NCBI GenBank assembly: GCA_942492715.1
Contig: CALOFW010000002.1
Coordinates: 248,001 to 312,000, forward strand
Source: Sva-07 sp942492715
GTDB taxonomy: Bacteria; Actinomycetota; Acidimicrobiia; Acidimicrobiales; Ilumatobacteraceae
DNA: 64,000 nucleotides
Reading direction: 5' to 3'
Shown: one piece after another, positions 55,033 through 64,000 of the stretch
Numbering within the stretch: the stretch's first letter is position 1
Layout: each line of letters starts with the position of its first letter
Translations under genes and position numbers: made by a program
Notes under the pieces: model-generated
Databases searched by the model: none
The model's input: the letters and a program-made list of their open reading frames with translations, nothing else
What the model was told of the DNA's origin: nothing

Positions 55033-55872
55033 ATGGGGAACCTCGGCGCCGACACCGATCTCGTCGAGACCGCGCCCGGCACCTACCAACGGACCCTGTC
55101 GGACCACTGGGAGATCTGGGGTCCGAACGGCGGCTACGTCGCCGGGGTTGCGCTGCGTGCGGCTCAGCTCCGCAGCGGTCGGTCCCGCCCGGCGAACGCC
55201 GCAGTCCACTTCCTCGGCGTCGCGAACTTCGACGACCCGGTGACGGTCACCGCCGCCACCCAGCGGCAGGCCCGGCAGGCGACGAGCACAGCGGTGCAGA
55301 TCACCCAGCGCGATCGGGCGATCCTGAACGCCATGATCTGGGCGGTCGACGACGGTCTCGACGGGCTCGCTCACGACGACGCACCGATGCCGGACGTCCC
55401 GGGATGGAACGAGCTGCCGACGCTGGCGGAGCGTCTGGCGGCCGCGGGGGTCGAGGGCGGCTCGCCGTACCGGTTCTGGGACAACTTCGAGCAACGGCCG
55501 CCCTCGTGGATCGTCGACTGGGAATCCCGACAACCGAGCCGTCCGCTCTACCAGAACTGGATGCGCTATCTCGACGGTGGCGCAGCGAGCGATCCCTGGG
55601 ACCAGGCGGCGCGGCTCCTGCTCCTCGTCGACCTCGGCGCCTGGCCGTCGATCGGCCGGCGCCACCTCGACAGCAACGACTGGATCGCGCCGAGCATCGA
55701 CGTCTCGTGCGAATTCCACCGCCCGGCGACCGCCGACGAGTGGTTCCTCCTGCAGGCCGAGAGCCCGCACGCCGGAGACGGGCTCATCGCCAGCCACCAG
55801 CAGGTGTGGAACGACCGGGGCGAACTGCTCGCCAGCGGCCTCAGCCATCTGCTGTGTCGCCGCATCGGCTGA
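55033..55872 (+). CDS. Thioesterase-family protein (TesB-like double hot-dog)
   Basis: A 279-residue protein with NGGYVAGVALRAAQL near the start, matching the first hot-dog helix, and a second half ending SIDVSCEFHRPATADEWFLL and GLIASHQQVWNDRGELLASG. This is the layout of acyl-CoA thioesterase-like proteins; the substrate is unknown. It precedes lhr by about 40 nt on the same strand. Confidence 0.8.
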   Translation: MGNLGADTDLVETAPGTYQRTLSDHWEIWGPNGGYVAGVALRAAQLRSGRSRPANAAVHFLGVANFDDPVTVTAATQRQARQATSTAVQITQRDRAILNAMIWAVDDGLDGLAHDDAPMPDVPGWNELPTLAERLAAAGVEGGSPYRFWDNFEQRPPSWIVDWESRQPSRPLYQNWMRYLDGGAASDPWDQAARLLLLVDLGAWPSIGRRHLDSNDWIAPSIDVSCEFHRPATADEWFLLQAESPHAGDGLIASHQQVWNDRGELLASGLSHLLCRRIG

Positions 55873-55885
55873 CCGGGCTGCTGGG

Positions 55886-55891
55886 TAGCGT
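55886..55891 (+). promoter_or_regulatory. -10-like box before lhr
   Basis: TAGCGT is 6 nt before an in-frame ATC (55898) and 21 nt before the GTG start of lhr at 55913. Confidence 0.35.
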
Positions 55892-55912
55892 GACCCGATC
55901 GCTGCGCACCCG

Positions 55913-58900
55913 GTGCTCGAGGCGTTCTCGCCGGCCGTCCGCGAGTGGTTCGCGGCGTCTTTTCCCGAGCCGACGTCTCCGCAGGTGCAGGGCTGGCCGC
56001 ACATCGCGGCCGGCGAGCACACGCTGATCTGTGCCCCGACGGGTTCGGGCAAGACGCTCACGGCGTTCCTGGCGTCGATCGATCGGCTGACCACCACGCC
56101 CCGACCCGACGAGCGGTCGCATCGCACGCGCGTGCTCTACATCTCGCCGCTGCGGGCGCTGGCGTTCGACATCGAGAAGAACCTGCGGGCCCCGCTGAAG
56201 GGGATCGAACTCGCGGCTGAGCGACTCGGCCCATCGATTGCGACGGCGTTCGTCGCGCCCGAGGTCGGCATGCGCACCGGCGACACGGCGGCCAACGACC
56301 GCCAGAAGCTGATCCGCCGCCCTCCCGATCTCTTGATCACCACGCCGGAGTCGCTGTACCTGATGCTGACCTCGTCGGCGCGCGAGACGCTCGCCGGCGT
56401 CGAGACGGTGATCATCGACGAGATCCATGCGATGGCGACCACCAAGCGTGGCGCCCATCTGATGCTCACGCTGGAGCGCTTGGAGGAGGTCACCGACACG
56501 CCGCCGCAGCGCATCGGTCTCTCGGCGACACAGCGGCCGTTGGAGGAGGTCGCGGAGTTCCTCGGTGGCTGGGCCGAGCCCGGACGCAAGCGGCCGGTGC
56601 AGATCGTCGACGCCGGCATCCGCAAGCAACTCGAGGTCGAGGTCGTCATCCCGATCGAGGACATGTCGACGCTCGGCCAGGTCAAGGTCGAACTCACGCC
56701 CGGCCCGGCGACCTCGGCGTTGACCGAACGGCGCACGTCGATCTGGCCGAGCATCTACCCCGAGATCCTGAAGCGGATCCTCGCCAACCGCACCACGATC
56801 ATCTTCTGCAACGCCCGCCGCGCTGCCGAGCGCCTCGCCGCCAAGCTCAACGAGCTGGCGATCGAGGAGGGCGTGCCCGGCATCGTCGACCCGGTCACCG
56901 GCGAGGTGCTCGACGAGCTCGTGCGTGCGCATCACGGCTCGCTCGCCCGCGAGCAGCGCGTGGTGATCGAGGATCGCCTCAAGCGCGGCGACCTGCGGGC
57001 GATCGTGGCCACGTCGTCGCTCGAGTTGGGCATCGACATGGGCGCGGTCGATCTCGTGATCCAGGTCGAATCCCCCGGCGCGGTCAGCCGGGGGCTGCAG
57101 CGCATCGGCCGCGCCGGCCACCAGGTTGGGGAGCCGTCGCGCGGGTCGATCTTCCCCAAGCACCGCGGCGACCTGCTCGAAGCGGCAATCGTCACGCGCC
57201 GCATGGTCGATGGCGAGATCGAGTCGACCCGGTATCTGCGCAACCCGCTCGACGTGCTCGCCCAGCAGATCGTCGCCCACGTGGCGATCGTCGAGGAGTG
57301 CTCCGTCGACGAGGTCGCCACCATGGTGCGGCGCTGCGCGAGCTTCGCCGACATCTCCGACGACCTGCTGTCGAACGTGCTCGACCTGCTGTCGGGCCGC
57401 TACCCGAGCGAGGAGTTCTCCGAACTGCGCCCGCGGATCGTGTGGGACCGCATCAACGATCGTCTCCGCGCCCGCGACGGCTCGAAGCGGCTGGCGGTCA
57501 CGAGCGGCGGCACGATCCCCGACCGCGGGCTGTTCGGCGTGTTCCTGCCCGACGGCACGCGCGTCGGTGAGCTCGACGAGGAGATGGTGTACGAGAGCCG
57601 GCCGGGGGAGACGTTCGTGCTCGGCGCGTCGACGTGGCGGATCGAGGACATCACGTTCGAGCGGGTCACGGTCAGCCCGGCACCCGGGCAGCCCGGCAAG
57701 ATGCCGTTCTGGCACGGCGACCGGCCGGGTCGCCCGCTCGAGTTGGGTCGGGCCCTCGGTGCGTTCGTTCGCGAGATCCGCGACCTCGACGATGCTGCCG
57801 CGACCGAGCGCTTGATGTCGCACTACAACCTCGACGCGTTCGCCGCCGGCAATCTCACCCAGTACCTCGCCGAGCAGGTCGAGGCCACCGGGGCGGTGCC
57901 CGACGATCGCACGGTCGTCCTCGAGCGGTTCCAGGACGAGATCGGCGACTGGCGGATCTGCATCCTCAGCCCATTCGGTACTCCGGTGCACGCACCGTGG
58001 GCGATGGCGATCGAGCGGCGCCTGATGGACCGGTTCGACATCCCGGTCGAGTCGATGTGGGGCGACGACGGCATCGTCATCCGCCTCCCCGAGTCGGCCG
58101 TCGAGCTGCCGATCGAGGCGCTGATGATCGACCCGGAGGACATCGACGAACTCGTCGTCGAGACGCTGCCCCAGACTGCGCTGTTCTCCGCTCGCTTCCG
58201 GGAGTGCGCGGGGCGGGCGCTGTTGTTGCCGCGCCGCCGCCCCGATCGGCGGACCCCGCTGTGGCAGCAGCGCCAGCGTGCCGCTGATCTGCTCGCGGTC
58301 GCCGCGAAGTATCCGACGTTTCCGATCCTGCTCGAGACGTCGCGGGAGTGCCTGCAGGACGTGTTCGACGTGCCGGCGCTGCGAGAGGTGCTCGGGCTGC
58401 TGCGGTCGCGGGCGATCCGGGTGGTCACCGTCGACACCGGCAAGGCGAGCCCGATGGCGTCGAGCCTGCTGTTCAACTGGATCGCCGCGTACATGTACGA
58501 GGGCGACGCCCCGCTCGCCGAACGTCGAGCTGCAGCACTCGCGCTCGACCGCGACCTGCTGCGCGACCTGCTCGGCGCAGAGGAGCTGCGCGACCTGCTC
58601 GATCCCGAGGTGCTCGCCGACGTCGAGTTGGAGTTGCAGTGTCTCGCCGACGGTCGCCGCGCCCGCTCGGCCGACGAGTTGCACGACGTGTTCCGCAAGG
58701 TCGGCGACCTGAGCGCGGACGAGGTCGAGCTGCGCTGCGAACAACCCGAGAACTGGCTCGACGAGTTGGTCGCGCAGAAGCGTGTGATCGAGATCGCGCT
58801 CGGCGGTGAGATCCGATTCGCAGCTGCCGAGGACGCCGCTCGCTATCGCGACGCGTTCGGGTGCTCGCTCCCGCTCGGCCTCCCAATGGCGTTCACCGAG

Positions 58901-60424
58901 CCCGTCGCCAGGCCGTTGGAGGAGCTCGTCGGTCGGTACGCGCGCACCCACGGCCCGTTCCTCACCCTCGATGTCGCCAAGCGGTTCGGCGCACCGCCCG
59001 AGCGGATCGCCGGCGCGCTCGCTGCGTTGGAGGGCGAGGAGCGGCTCGTCGTCGGCGAGTTCCGCCCCGAGGGGGTGTCGCGCGAGTTCTGCGACGTCGA
59101 CGTCCTGCGCCAGCTTCGCCGCCGGTCGCTCGCTGCGCTGCGCAAGGAGGTCGAGCCGGTCGAGCAGGAGGCGTTTGCCCGGTTCCTCACCGCGTGGCAC
59201 GACATCCCTGCGGGTCGCCGTGGCATGGACGCACTCGTCGAGACGCTGGGCGTGCTCTCCGGCACCGCGCTGGTCGCGTCGACGATCGAGACCGATGTGC
59301 TGCCGGTGCGTGTCGCGGGCTTCCGACCGTCGATGATCGACGAACTGTGCACGGCGGGTGAGGTGATCTGGGTCGGCGCCGGCGCGCTCGGGGCACGCGA
59401 TGGTCGCATCCGGCTGTGCTTCGCCGACCAGCTCCCGCTGCTCGCTCCGGGCTGGGAGGAGCGCGAACCGGCCGAGGGCGGGCTGCAGGAGGCGATCCGC
59501 ACGCTGCTCGCCGAGCAGGGAGCGAGCTTCTGGGGTCAGATTCGCGGTGCCGCCCCAGGCGCGCAGGACCAGGAACTCCTCGCTGCGCTCTGGGACCTCG
59601 TGTGGGCCGGCGAGGTCACCAACGACTCGATGGCGCCGCTGCGCTCCGTCATCGGCGGGGCCAAGGTCAAGGCGGCCGCCAAGGGGCGTGCTCCGTACGG
59701 CCGCAGCCGACCCAGGCCGGGTCGCCTCACCCGCATCGGGCCACCAGCCGGGCAGGGTCGATGGAGCCTCGTCGGGCCGCTGCTGCAGCCGGTGCCGACG
59801 CCGACCGAGGCCGCTCACGCCCAAGCGATGCAGCTCGTCGAGCGCTACGGCGTCGTCACCCGCGAGGCGGTGATGGCCGAAGGCCTCGTCGGCGGGTTCA
59901 GTGCGGTGTACGGCGTGCTCAAGATGTTGGAGGAACGCGGCCAGGTGCGCCGTGGCTACTTCGTCGACGGGCTCGGCGCCGCCCAGTTCGCCGTGCCCGG
60001 CGCGGTCGACCGCCTCCGGGCGGCCCGGGAGTCGCCCGATCCGATCATCCGGCCCGACGACGTCCCGGATCCCGTCGTGCTCGCGTCGACCGATCCTGCC
60101 CAGCCCTACGGTGCAGCGCTCGCCTGGCCCGCCACTGCTGGACGGCCGGCGCGCACCGCGTCGTCGCTCGTCGTGTCGCGTGCCGGTCGCCCGCTGGTGT
60201 GGTTCGACCGGCGAGGGCACCATCTCGTCACGTTCCCCGACGCCCTGCTCGACGTCTCGTGGGCGGAAGCGTTGATCGATCTCGTCGGGGCGGGGCGGAT
60301 GAAGGCTGTCGAGATCCGCAAGGTCGACGGTGACGGCCTCACCGATGTACCGGTCGGGCTCCTCGAGCTGCTCCGGTCGGCAGGGTTCGCCGACGGCTAT
60401 CGCGGTCTGGTGGCACGGGGTTGA
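55913..60424 (+). CDS. lhr: Large ATP-dependent helicase Lhr
   Basis: A very long superfamily 2 helicase (1503 residues, normal for Lhr) thought to act in DNA repair and to unwind DNA:RNA hybrids. N-terminal core: APTGSGKTLTAFLASIDRL (Walker A), IIDEIHAMATTKRGAHLML (motif II, DEIH) and GLSATQRPLEEVAEFL; second RecA domain with TIIFCNARRAAERLAAKLNE and IGRAGHQVGEPSRG. Then the Lhr-specific winged-helix and beta-barrel domains fill the C-terminal half. GTG 55913 is used; an earlier ATC start is discussed in the findings. Confidence 0.95.
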   Translation: MLEAFSPAVREWFAASFPEPTSPQVQGWPHIAAGEHTLICAPTGSGKTLTAFLASIDRLTTTPRPDERSHRTRVLYISPLRALAFDIEKNLRAPLKGIELAAERLGPSIATAFVAPEVGMRTGDTAANDRQKLIRRPPDLLITTPESLYLMLTSSARETLAGVETVIIDEIHAMATTKRGAHLMLTLERLEEVTDTPPQRIGLSATQRPLEEVAEFLGGWAEPGRKRPVQIVDAGIRKQLEVEVVIPIEDMSTLGQVKVELTPGPATSALTERRTSIWPSIYPEILKRILANRTTIIFCNARRAAERLAAKLNELAIEEGVPGIVDPVTGEVLDELVRAHHGSLAREQRVVIEDRLKRGDLRAIVATSSLELGIDMGAVDLVIQVESPGAVSRGLQRIGRAGHQVGEPSRGSIFPKHRGDLLEAAIVTRRMVDGEIESTRYLRNPLDVLAQQIVAHVAIVEECSVDEVATMVRRCASFADISDDLLSNVLDLLSGRYPSEEFSELRPRIVWDRINDRLRARDGSKRLAVTSGGTIPDRGLFGVFLPDGTRVGELDEEMVYESRPGETFVLGASTWRIEDITFERVTVSPAPGQPGKMPFWHGDRPGRPLELGRALGAFVREIRDLDDAAATERLMSHYNLDAFAAGNLTQYLAEQVEATGAVPDDRTVVLERFQDEIGDWRICILSPFGTPVHAPWAMAIERRLMDRFDIPVESMWGDDGIVIRLPESAVELPIEALMIDPEDIDELVVETLPQTALFSARFRECAGRALLLPRRRPDRRTPLWQQRQRAADLLAVAAKYPTFPILLETSRECLQDVFDVPALREVLGLLRSRAIRVVTVDTGKASPMASSLLFNWIAAYMYEGDAPLAERRAAALALDRDLLRDLLGAEELRDLLDPEVLADVELELQCLADGRRARSADELHDVFRKVGDLSADEVELRCEQPENWLDELVAQKRVIEIALGGEIRFAAAEDAARYRDAFGCSLPLGLPMAFTEPVARPLEELVGRYARTHGPFLTLDVAKRFGAPPERIAGALAALEGEERLVVGEFRPEGVSREFCDVDVLRQLRRRSLAALRKEVEPVEQEAFARFLTAWHDIPAGRRGMDALVETLGVLSGTALVASTIETDVLPVRVAGFRPSMIDELCTAGEVIWVGAGALGARDGRIRLCFADQLPLLAPGWEEREPAEGGLQEAIRTLLAEQGASFWGQIRGAAPGAQDQELLAALWDLVWAGEVTNDSMAPLRSVIGGAKVKAAAKGRAPYGRSRPRPGRLTRIGPPAGQGRWSLVGPLLQPVPTPTEAAHAQAMQLVERYGVVTREAVMAEGLVGGFSAVYGVLKMLEERGQVRRGYFVDGLGAAQFAVPGAVDRLRAARESPDPIIRPDDVPDPVVLASTDPAQPYGAALAWPATAGRPARTASSLVVSRAGRPLVWFDRRGHHLVTFPDALLDVSWAEALIDLVGAGRMKAVEIRKVDGDGLTDVPVGLLELLRSAGFADGYRGLVARG

Positions 60425-60464
60425 GCCACTCGGTCGGATGCCCGTCGGTGACCGGTGGGCTCGC

Positions 60465-60470
60465 TACGGT
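60465..60470 (+). promoter_or_regulatory. -10 box for ClC gene
   Basis: TACGGT, 7 nt before GTG 60478, inside the region just after lhr. Confidence 0.5.
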
Positions 60471-60477
60471 GATCCCG

Positions 60478-61848
60478 GTGAGCGCAACACCCGATCAGGC
60501 TGCACCGCCCGACCCGCTGACCATCATCAAGTCGAAGGAGTACCTGCGAGCGTTGGTGCTGGCGGCGGTGATCGCGCTCCCGGTCGCCGGTATCGCCTAC
60601 GGCTTCCTGGCACTCGTCAACTGGCTCCAGGAGGCGTTGTTCACCGACCTGCCCAGTGGGTTGGGGTTCGACTCGCCCCCGATCTGGTGGCCGGTTCCAC
60701 TGCTCGCCGTCGGGGGTCTCCTCGTCGCCCTGTGCATCCGGTCGCTTCCCGGCAACTGCGGTCACTCGCCGTCGGGCGGGTTCAAGCAGGGGGCGCCGAC
60801 GATGCCGATCGAGCTGCCGGGCGTGGCGTTGGCGGCGTTGGCGACCCTGGCGTTCGGTGCCGTGCTCGGCCCCGAGGCGCCGTTGATCGCGATCGGGAGC
60901 GGGCTCGGCGCCCTCGCGATCCGGAGCATCAAACGCGACTCGAAACCGACCGCGGTCGCGCTGATCGCGAGCGCCGGAAGCTTTGCGGCCATCAGCACGC
61001 TCATCGGATCGCCGGTGGTCGCTGCTTTTCTGATGTTGGAGGTCGCCGGGCTCGGTGGGACGATGCTCGCCGTTGCCCTGCTCCCCGGCCTGCTCGCTGC
61101 GGGCCTCGGGTTCCTGGTGTTCGTCGGGCTCGACTCCATCACCGGGCTGGGCACGTTCTCCCTGGCGATCCCCGACCTGCCGGCGTTCACGACACCGACG
61201 GTCGCGATGTTCGTGTGGGCGCTCGTGCTCGGGCTGTTGTGCCCGCTGATCGGGTGGCTCTTCTACACGATCGCGCTGTCGGTTCGGACACTGGTGCACG
61301 CCCGCCGGCTCCTCGTCACCCCGGTGCTCGGCGTCGCGATCGCACTGCTGGCGATCATGTTCGCCGAACTGACGGATCAGGGTTCGGAGAACGTGCTGTT
61401 CTCCGGTCAGGCGCAGTTGCCGATCATGGTCGAGCAGTCCGCGACGTGGTCGACCGGCGCGCTGCTCCTCGTGATCGTGTGCAAGGGACTGGCGTACGCG
61501 CTGTCGCTCAGCGCCTTCCGTGGCGGACCGATCTTCCCGAGCCTGTTCATCGGCGGAGCGATCGGCATGCTCGCCGCCGAGCTGCCCGGTATGTCGCTCG
61601 TGCCCGGACTCGCGATCGGCATCGGTGCGATGTGCGCCACGATGCTGAAGCTCCCGTTCACCTCGGTGTTGCTGGCGACCGTGCTCCTCTCGAGCGACGC
61701 CTACGCCGTGATGCCGTTGGCGATCGTTGCGGTCGTGGTGGCCTACGTCGCGACCGAGCGACTCCCGGCGCCGCGGAACTGGCTGGACCGAACGGCATCG
61801 GGTTCGGCCTCGGCTCCGGGATCGCCTGCCGTGTCGCCCTCAGCGTGA
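60478..61848 (+). CDS. ClC-family chloride channel or H+/Cl- antiporter
   Basis: A 456-residue membrane protein with about ten helices and ClC-like motifs. GPEAPLIAIG occupies the GREGP position and keeps the gating Glu; the GKxGPxxH/GSGIP site is replaced by GNCGHSPSGGF; AFRGGPIFPSLFIGGA fits the GxFxP motif. It is thus a divergent ClC member and ion choice is uncertain. GTG 60478 has a TANNNT box and is preferred over TTG 60421, which would overlap the lhr stop. Confidence 0.85.
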   Translation: MSATPDQAAPPDPLTIIKSKEYLRALVLAAVIALPVAGIAYGFLALVNWLQEALFTDLPSGLGFDSPPIWWPVPLLAVGGLLVALCIRSLPGNCGHSPSGGFKQGAPTMPIELPGVALAALATLAFGAVLGPEAPLIAIGSGLGALAIRSIKRDSKPTAVALIASAGSFAAISTLIGSPVVAAFLMLEVAGLGGTMLAVALLPGLLAAGLGFLVFVGLDSITGLGTFSLAIPDLPAFTTPTVAMFVWALVLGLLCPLIGWLFYTIALSVRTLVHARRLLVTPVLGVAIALLAIMFAELTDQGSENVLFSGQAQLPIMVEQSATWSTGALLLVIVCKGLAYALSLSAFRGGPIFPSLFIGGAIGMLAAELPGMSLVPGLAIGIGAMCATMLKLPFTSVLLATVLLSSDAYAVMPLAIVAVVVAYVATERLPAPRNWLDRTASGSASAPGSPAVSPSA

Positions 61849-62523
61849 CGCCGGTGGCCACAGCAGGTAGCCGCCGACGAGGAAGCACACCGCGCCCACG
61901 AACGTCCCGAGGTTGACGAGCGCGATGTTCCACACCTCGCCGGTGGTGGGGAGCACGAGGGCAGCGACTGCAGACACCATGAAGAACACCGAGCCGACTC
62001 CGTTGAGGAAGTTCGCCCACCAGTCGGCGTTGTCGCGCCGGACCGTCCAGTGGAAACCGACCAACGCAGCCCAGGCGAGGGTGCTCGCCACCAGGAAGGC
62101 GATCGAGCCGAAGATGTCCGGCGCCCACACCAGACGGTTCTCCTGCTGGGTGTCGAGGCCCTCGACGAGCGCGCCGAAGGTGCTGATGTTGAAGAAGATC
62201 GTGCCCGCGAGCTGGACGGCGGTCGCCCACCAGACCAGGGTGTTGCGGAACCCGAGGTAGCGGAACGTGTCGGCTCCCTCGTTGAGCGTCTGGAGGAACT
62301 GGCTGTACCCAGCCGACGTGAAGAACACCGAACCGAGGGCGAACGTCGCGGCGACCGCTCGCGGATCGATCCACTGCGCGTAGGGCGGAAACGACCCGAG
62401 CGCGAAGAGGAACGACCCGACGATGAACAGCGCGCCGACGCGCCAGCCCAGGTCCCTCGCGTTCCAGCGGACCTCGCGCCGCCACTGCATCCCGGGGGCA
62501 ACCGTGCTGCTGCTCGCTCCCAC
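61840..62523 (-). CDS. Six-helix membrane protein of unknown function, coupled to glutamate decarboxylase
   Basis: A 227-residue membrane protein with six hydrophobic helices, e.g. GWRVGALFIVGSFLFALGSF and VNLGTFVGAVCFLVGGYLL. Repeated Phe-Phe-Asn-type turns (GTIFFNISTF, GSVFFMVSAV, GSVFFTSAGY) suggest internal duplication. The GTG start abuts the stop of gadB with no gap, so the two are translated together. I do not recognise a named family; it is not a GadC-type antiporter (12 helices). Confidence 0.75.
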   Translation of the reverse strand: MGASSSTVAPGMQWRREVRWNARDLGWRVGALFIVGSFLFALGSFPPYAQWIDPRAVAATFALGSVFFTSAGYSQFLQTLNEGADTFRYLGFRNTLVWWATAVQLAGTIFFNISTFGALVEGLDTQQENRLVWAPDIFGSIAFLVASTLAWAALVGFHWTVRRDNADWWANFLNGVGSVFFMVSAVAALVLPTTGEVWNIALVNLGTFVGAVCFLVGGYLLWPPASR

Positions 62524-63897
62524 TCAGGTGTGCGAGAAGTGCTCGGGTTCCGGCGGGTTGGTCGGTGGGAACCTGGTGAGGTGGTCGACCGCCTTGTGCA
62601 GGGCGGCGACCAACCCTTCGGCGAGGTCGAGGCTGAAGCCCTCGCGCACCACGATGCGCAGCACCGCGACGTCGGTGGCATCGGCGGGCATCGTGTAGGC
62701 CGGTACCTGCCAGCCGCCGGTACGCAGTTGATCGGACACGTGGAACACGCTGAACGGCTGCTCACCGTTCATCTTGAAGGCCATGACGGGGATCGCGCTC
62801 CCATCGCTGATGATCTCGAACGGGCCCATCTTCGCGATCTCGCTCGACAGGTACATGGTGATGTCGCGGAGCGACTCCATGATCCGCGTGTAGCCCTCAC
62901 GGCCGAGCCGGATGAAGTTGTAGTACTGACCGACGATCTGGTTGCCGGGCCGCGAGAAGTTGAGGGTGAAGGTCGGCATGTCGCCGCCGAGGTAGTTGAC
63001 GTGGAAGATCAGGTCCTCCGGGAGTTCGTCCTTCGATCGCCAGATGGCGAAACCCAGGCCTGGGTAGGTGAGGCCGTACTTGTGGCCGGAGACGTTGATC
63101 GACTTGACCTGGGGGAGCCGGAAGTCCCATCGGAGATCGGGATGCAGGAACGGAGCGACGAATCCGCCGCTCGCCGCGTCGACGTGGATCGGGATGTCGA
63201 ATCCATGTTCCGCGTTGTAGGCCACCACGCGGTCGTGGATCTCCTCGATCGGCTCGAACTCGCCGGTGTAGGTGGTGCCGAGGATCGGGATCACGCCGAT
63301 CGTGTTCTCGTCGACGCGTGCCATCACCGCATCGGGATCGACGACGAAGCTGGTCTCGGTGACCGGGACGTAGCGGGGCTCGACGTCCCAGTACCGGCAG
63401 AACTTCTCCCAGACCACCTGGACGTTGGATCCCATCACCATGTTCGGCTTGTCGGTCGGGAGTCCCGCTGCCTCGCGTCGCCCGCGCCACTTCCACTTCA
63501 TCGCCAGCCCGCAGAGCATCACGGCTTCGCTCGACCCGATCGTCGAGACGCCGATCGCGTCGCCGTCGACCGGCGCGTGGAACAGGCTGGCGACGACGTT
63601 GACGCACCGCCGCTCGATCTCGGCCGTCTGCGGGTACTCGTCCTTGTCGATCATGTTCTTGTCGAACGACTCCGCCATCAGCCGGTCGGCCTCGGGCTCC
63701 ATCCAGGTGGTGACGAAGGTGGCCATGTTCAGCCGTGAGCTGCCGTCGAGCAACAGTTCGTCGTGGATGAAGCGATACACCGCGGTCGGAGGTGACTCCG
63801 AATCAGGGAGGCGGTGCTTCGGCGTCGGCCGCTGGTTCAGTCGGCCGGCGTACGCTGGGGTCAGCTCGTCGTCGTTCGACTCGTGGGCGTGGATCAT
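62524..63897 (-). CDS. gadB: Glutamate decarboxylase
   Basis: A PLP enzyme that turns glutamate into GABA and consumes a proton, giving acid tolerance. The 457-residue protein has the PLP lysine Lys273 in INVSGHKYGLTYPG, Asp240 in HVDAASGGFVAPFLHP, and STIGSSEAVMLCGLAMKWKW. ATG 63897 is used because it gives MIHAHESNDD and has CAGGA upstream; a longer reading frame to 63951 adds 18 unusual residues. Confidence 0.93.
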   Translation of the reverse strand: MIHAHESNDDELTPAYAGRLNQRPTPKHRLPDSESPPTAVYRFIHDELLLDGSSRLNMATFVTTWMEPEADRLMAESFDKNMIDKDEYPQTAEIERRCVNVVASLFHAPVDGDAIGVSTIGSSEAVMLCGLAMKWKWRGRREAAGLPTDKPNMVMGSNVQVVWEKFCRYWDVEPRYVPVTETSFVVDPDAVMARVDENTIGVIPILGTTYTGEFEPIEEIHDRVVAYNAEHGFDIPIHVDAASGGFVAPFLHPDLRWDFRLPQVKSINVSGHKYGLTYPGLGFAIWRSKDELPEDLIFHVNYLGGDMPTFTLNFSRPGNQIVGQYYNFIRLGREGYTRIMESLRDITMYLSSEIAKMGPFEIISDGSAIPVMAFKMNGEQPFSVFHVSDQLRTGGWQVPAYTMPADATDVAVLRIVVREGFSLDLAEGLVAALHKAVDHLTRFPPTNPPEPEHFSHT

Positions 63898-64000
63898 GGG
63901 GGTCCTGACTGATCGAGGGTGCGGGGAGAGTAGAGCGTAGAGCATCAGCATGCCGTGCTCGCTCGCCTAGCATCATCGCCCGGTACGGGTGATCTGGACG

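Noticed and set aside
59531..59545. A further copy of the TGGGGTCAGA palindrome core
   Set aside because: It lies inside lhr coding sequence and lacks the inverted partner.
55841..60223. A 1460-codon open frame on the strand opposite lhr
   Set aside because: It is rich in Arg, His, Asp and Val in the way high-GC antisense frames are. The other strand encodes a well-conserved Lhr helicase.

Overview
The window is about 64 kb of GC-rich, gene-dense actinobacterial chromosome. Two WhiB proteins, a SenX3/RegX3 two-component pair, a class E sortase, an Lhr helicase, HelD-like and DtxR-like proteins and a Pho box of 11-nt direct repeats all point to Actinobacteria. The overall style (MreB, a five-helix type-B SdhC, TANNNT boxes 6-8 nt before start codons) best fits class Acidimicrobiia, perhaps near Ilumatobacter. 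That placement is an inference. I saw no rRNA, tRNA, CRISPR array, insertion sequence, prophage or defence island.

Layout. 1-5190: a truncated membrane pyrophosphatase, then sdhCAB. 5218-12440: a family-2 glycosidase, then a MoxR-type AAA+ ATPase and its VWA partner, separated by an inverted pair (GH1-like protein and a stand-alone adenylate cyclase). 12599-13620: a WhmD-type WhiB, TatA and a second WhiB. 14004-23436: the phosphate block, ppk1, a Pho box array, pstSCAB, phoU, senX3 and regX3, all in one direction with overlapping or nearly touching genes. 23475-30330: MFS transporter, a degenerate DUF2342 protein, SDR protein, MoaE, MreB and PPK2. 30390-38952: sugar-dehydrogenase-like lipoprotein, TesB, nitroreductase, methyltransferase, MFS, PlsC, and a three-gene unit of glycosyltransferase, methyltransferase and alpha/alpha-barrel protein. 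38999-46138: aldose epimerase, Dtd, then an operon hemE-hemH-hemY-sortase-lnt. 46244-63897: HelD-like ATPase, 2OG oxygenase, DtxR regulator with a lipoprotein, a superfamily 2 helicase, an ABC-F protein, a frameshifted copper-chaperone lipoprotein, thioesterase, Lhr, a ClC channel, and glutamate decarboxylase with a six-helix membrane protein.

How the parts fit. The phosphate block joins polyphosphate synthesis, high-affinity phosphate import and the two-component system that probably controls the Pho box before pstS; PPK2 and the membrane pyrophosphatase extend the phosphate and energy theme. The haem genes form one translationally coupled run that continues into a sortase and a lipoprotein acyltransferase homologue. 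Expression signals are consistent: many genes have a TANNNT box 6-8 nt before the start and no ribosome binding site, as expected for leaderless mRNAs, and several gene ends carry long-armed palindromes with a one-base centre.

No single cassette stands out as a wholly new system. The most unusual points are the frameshift inside a 15-bp repeat tract of the PCuAC lipoprotein, the palindromic element family (one copy forms the end of RegX3), the lost catalytic residues in the DUF2342 and Lnt homologues, the duplicated start region of mreB, and the paired hairpin repeats between dtd and lnt.
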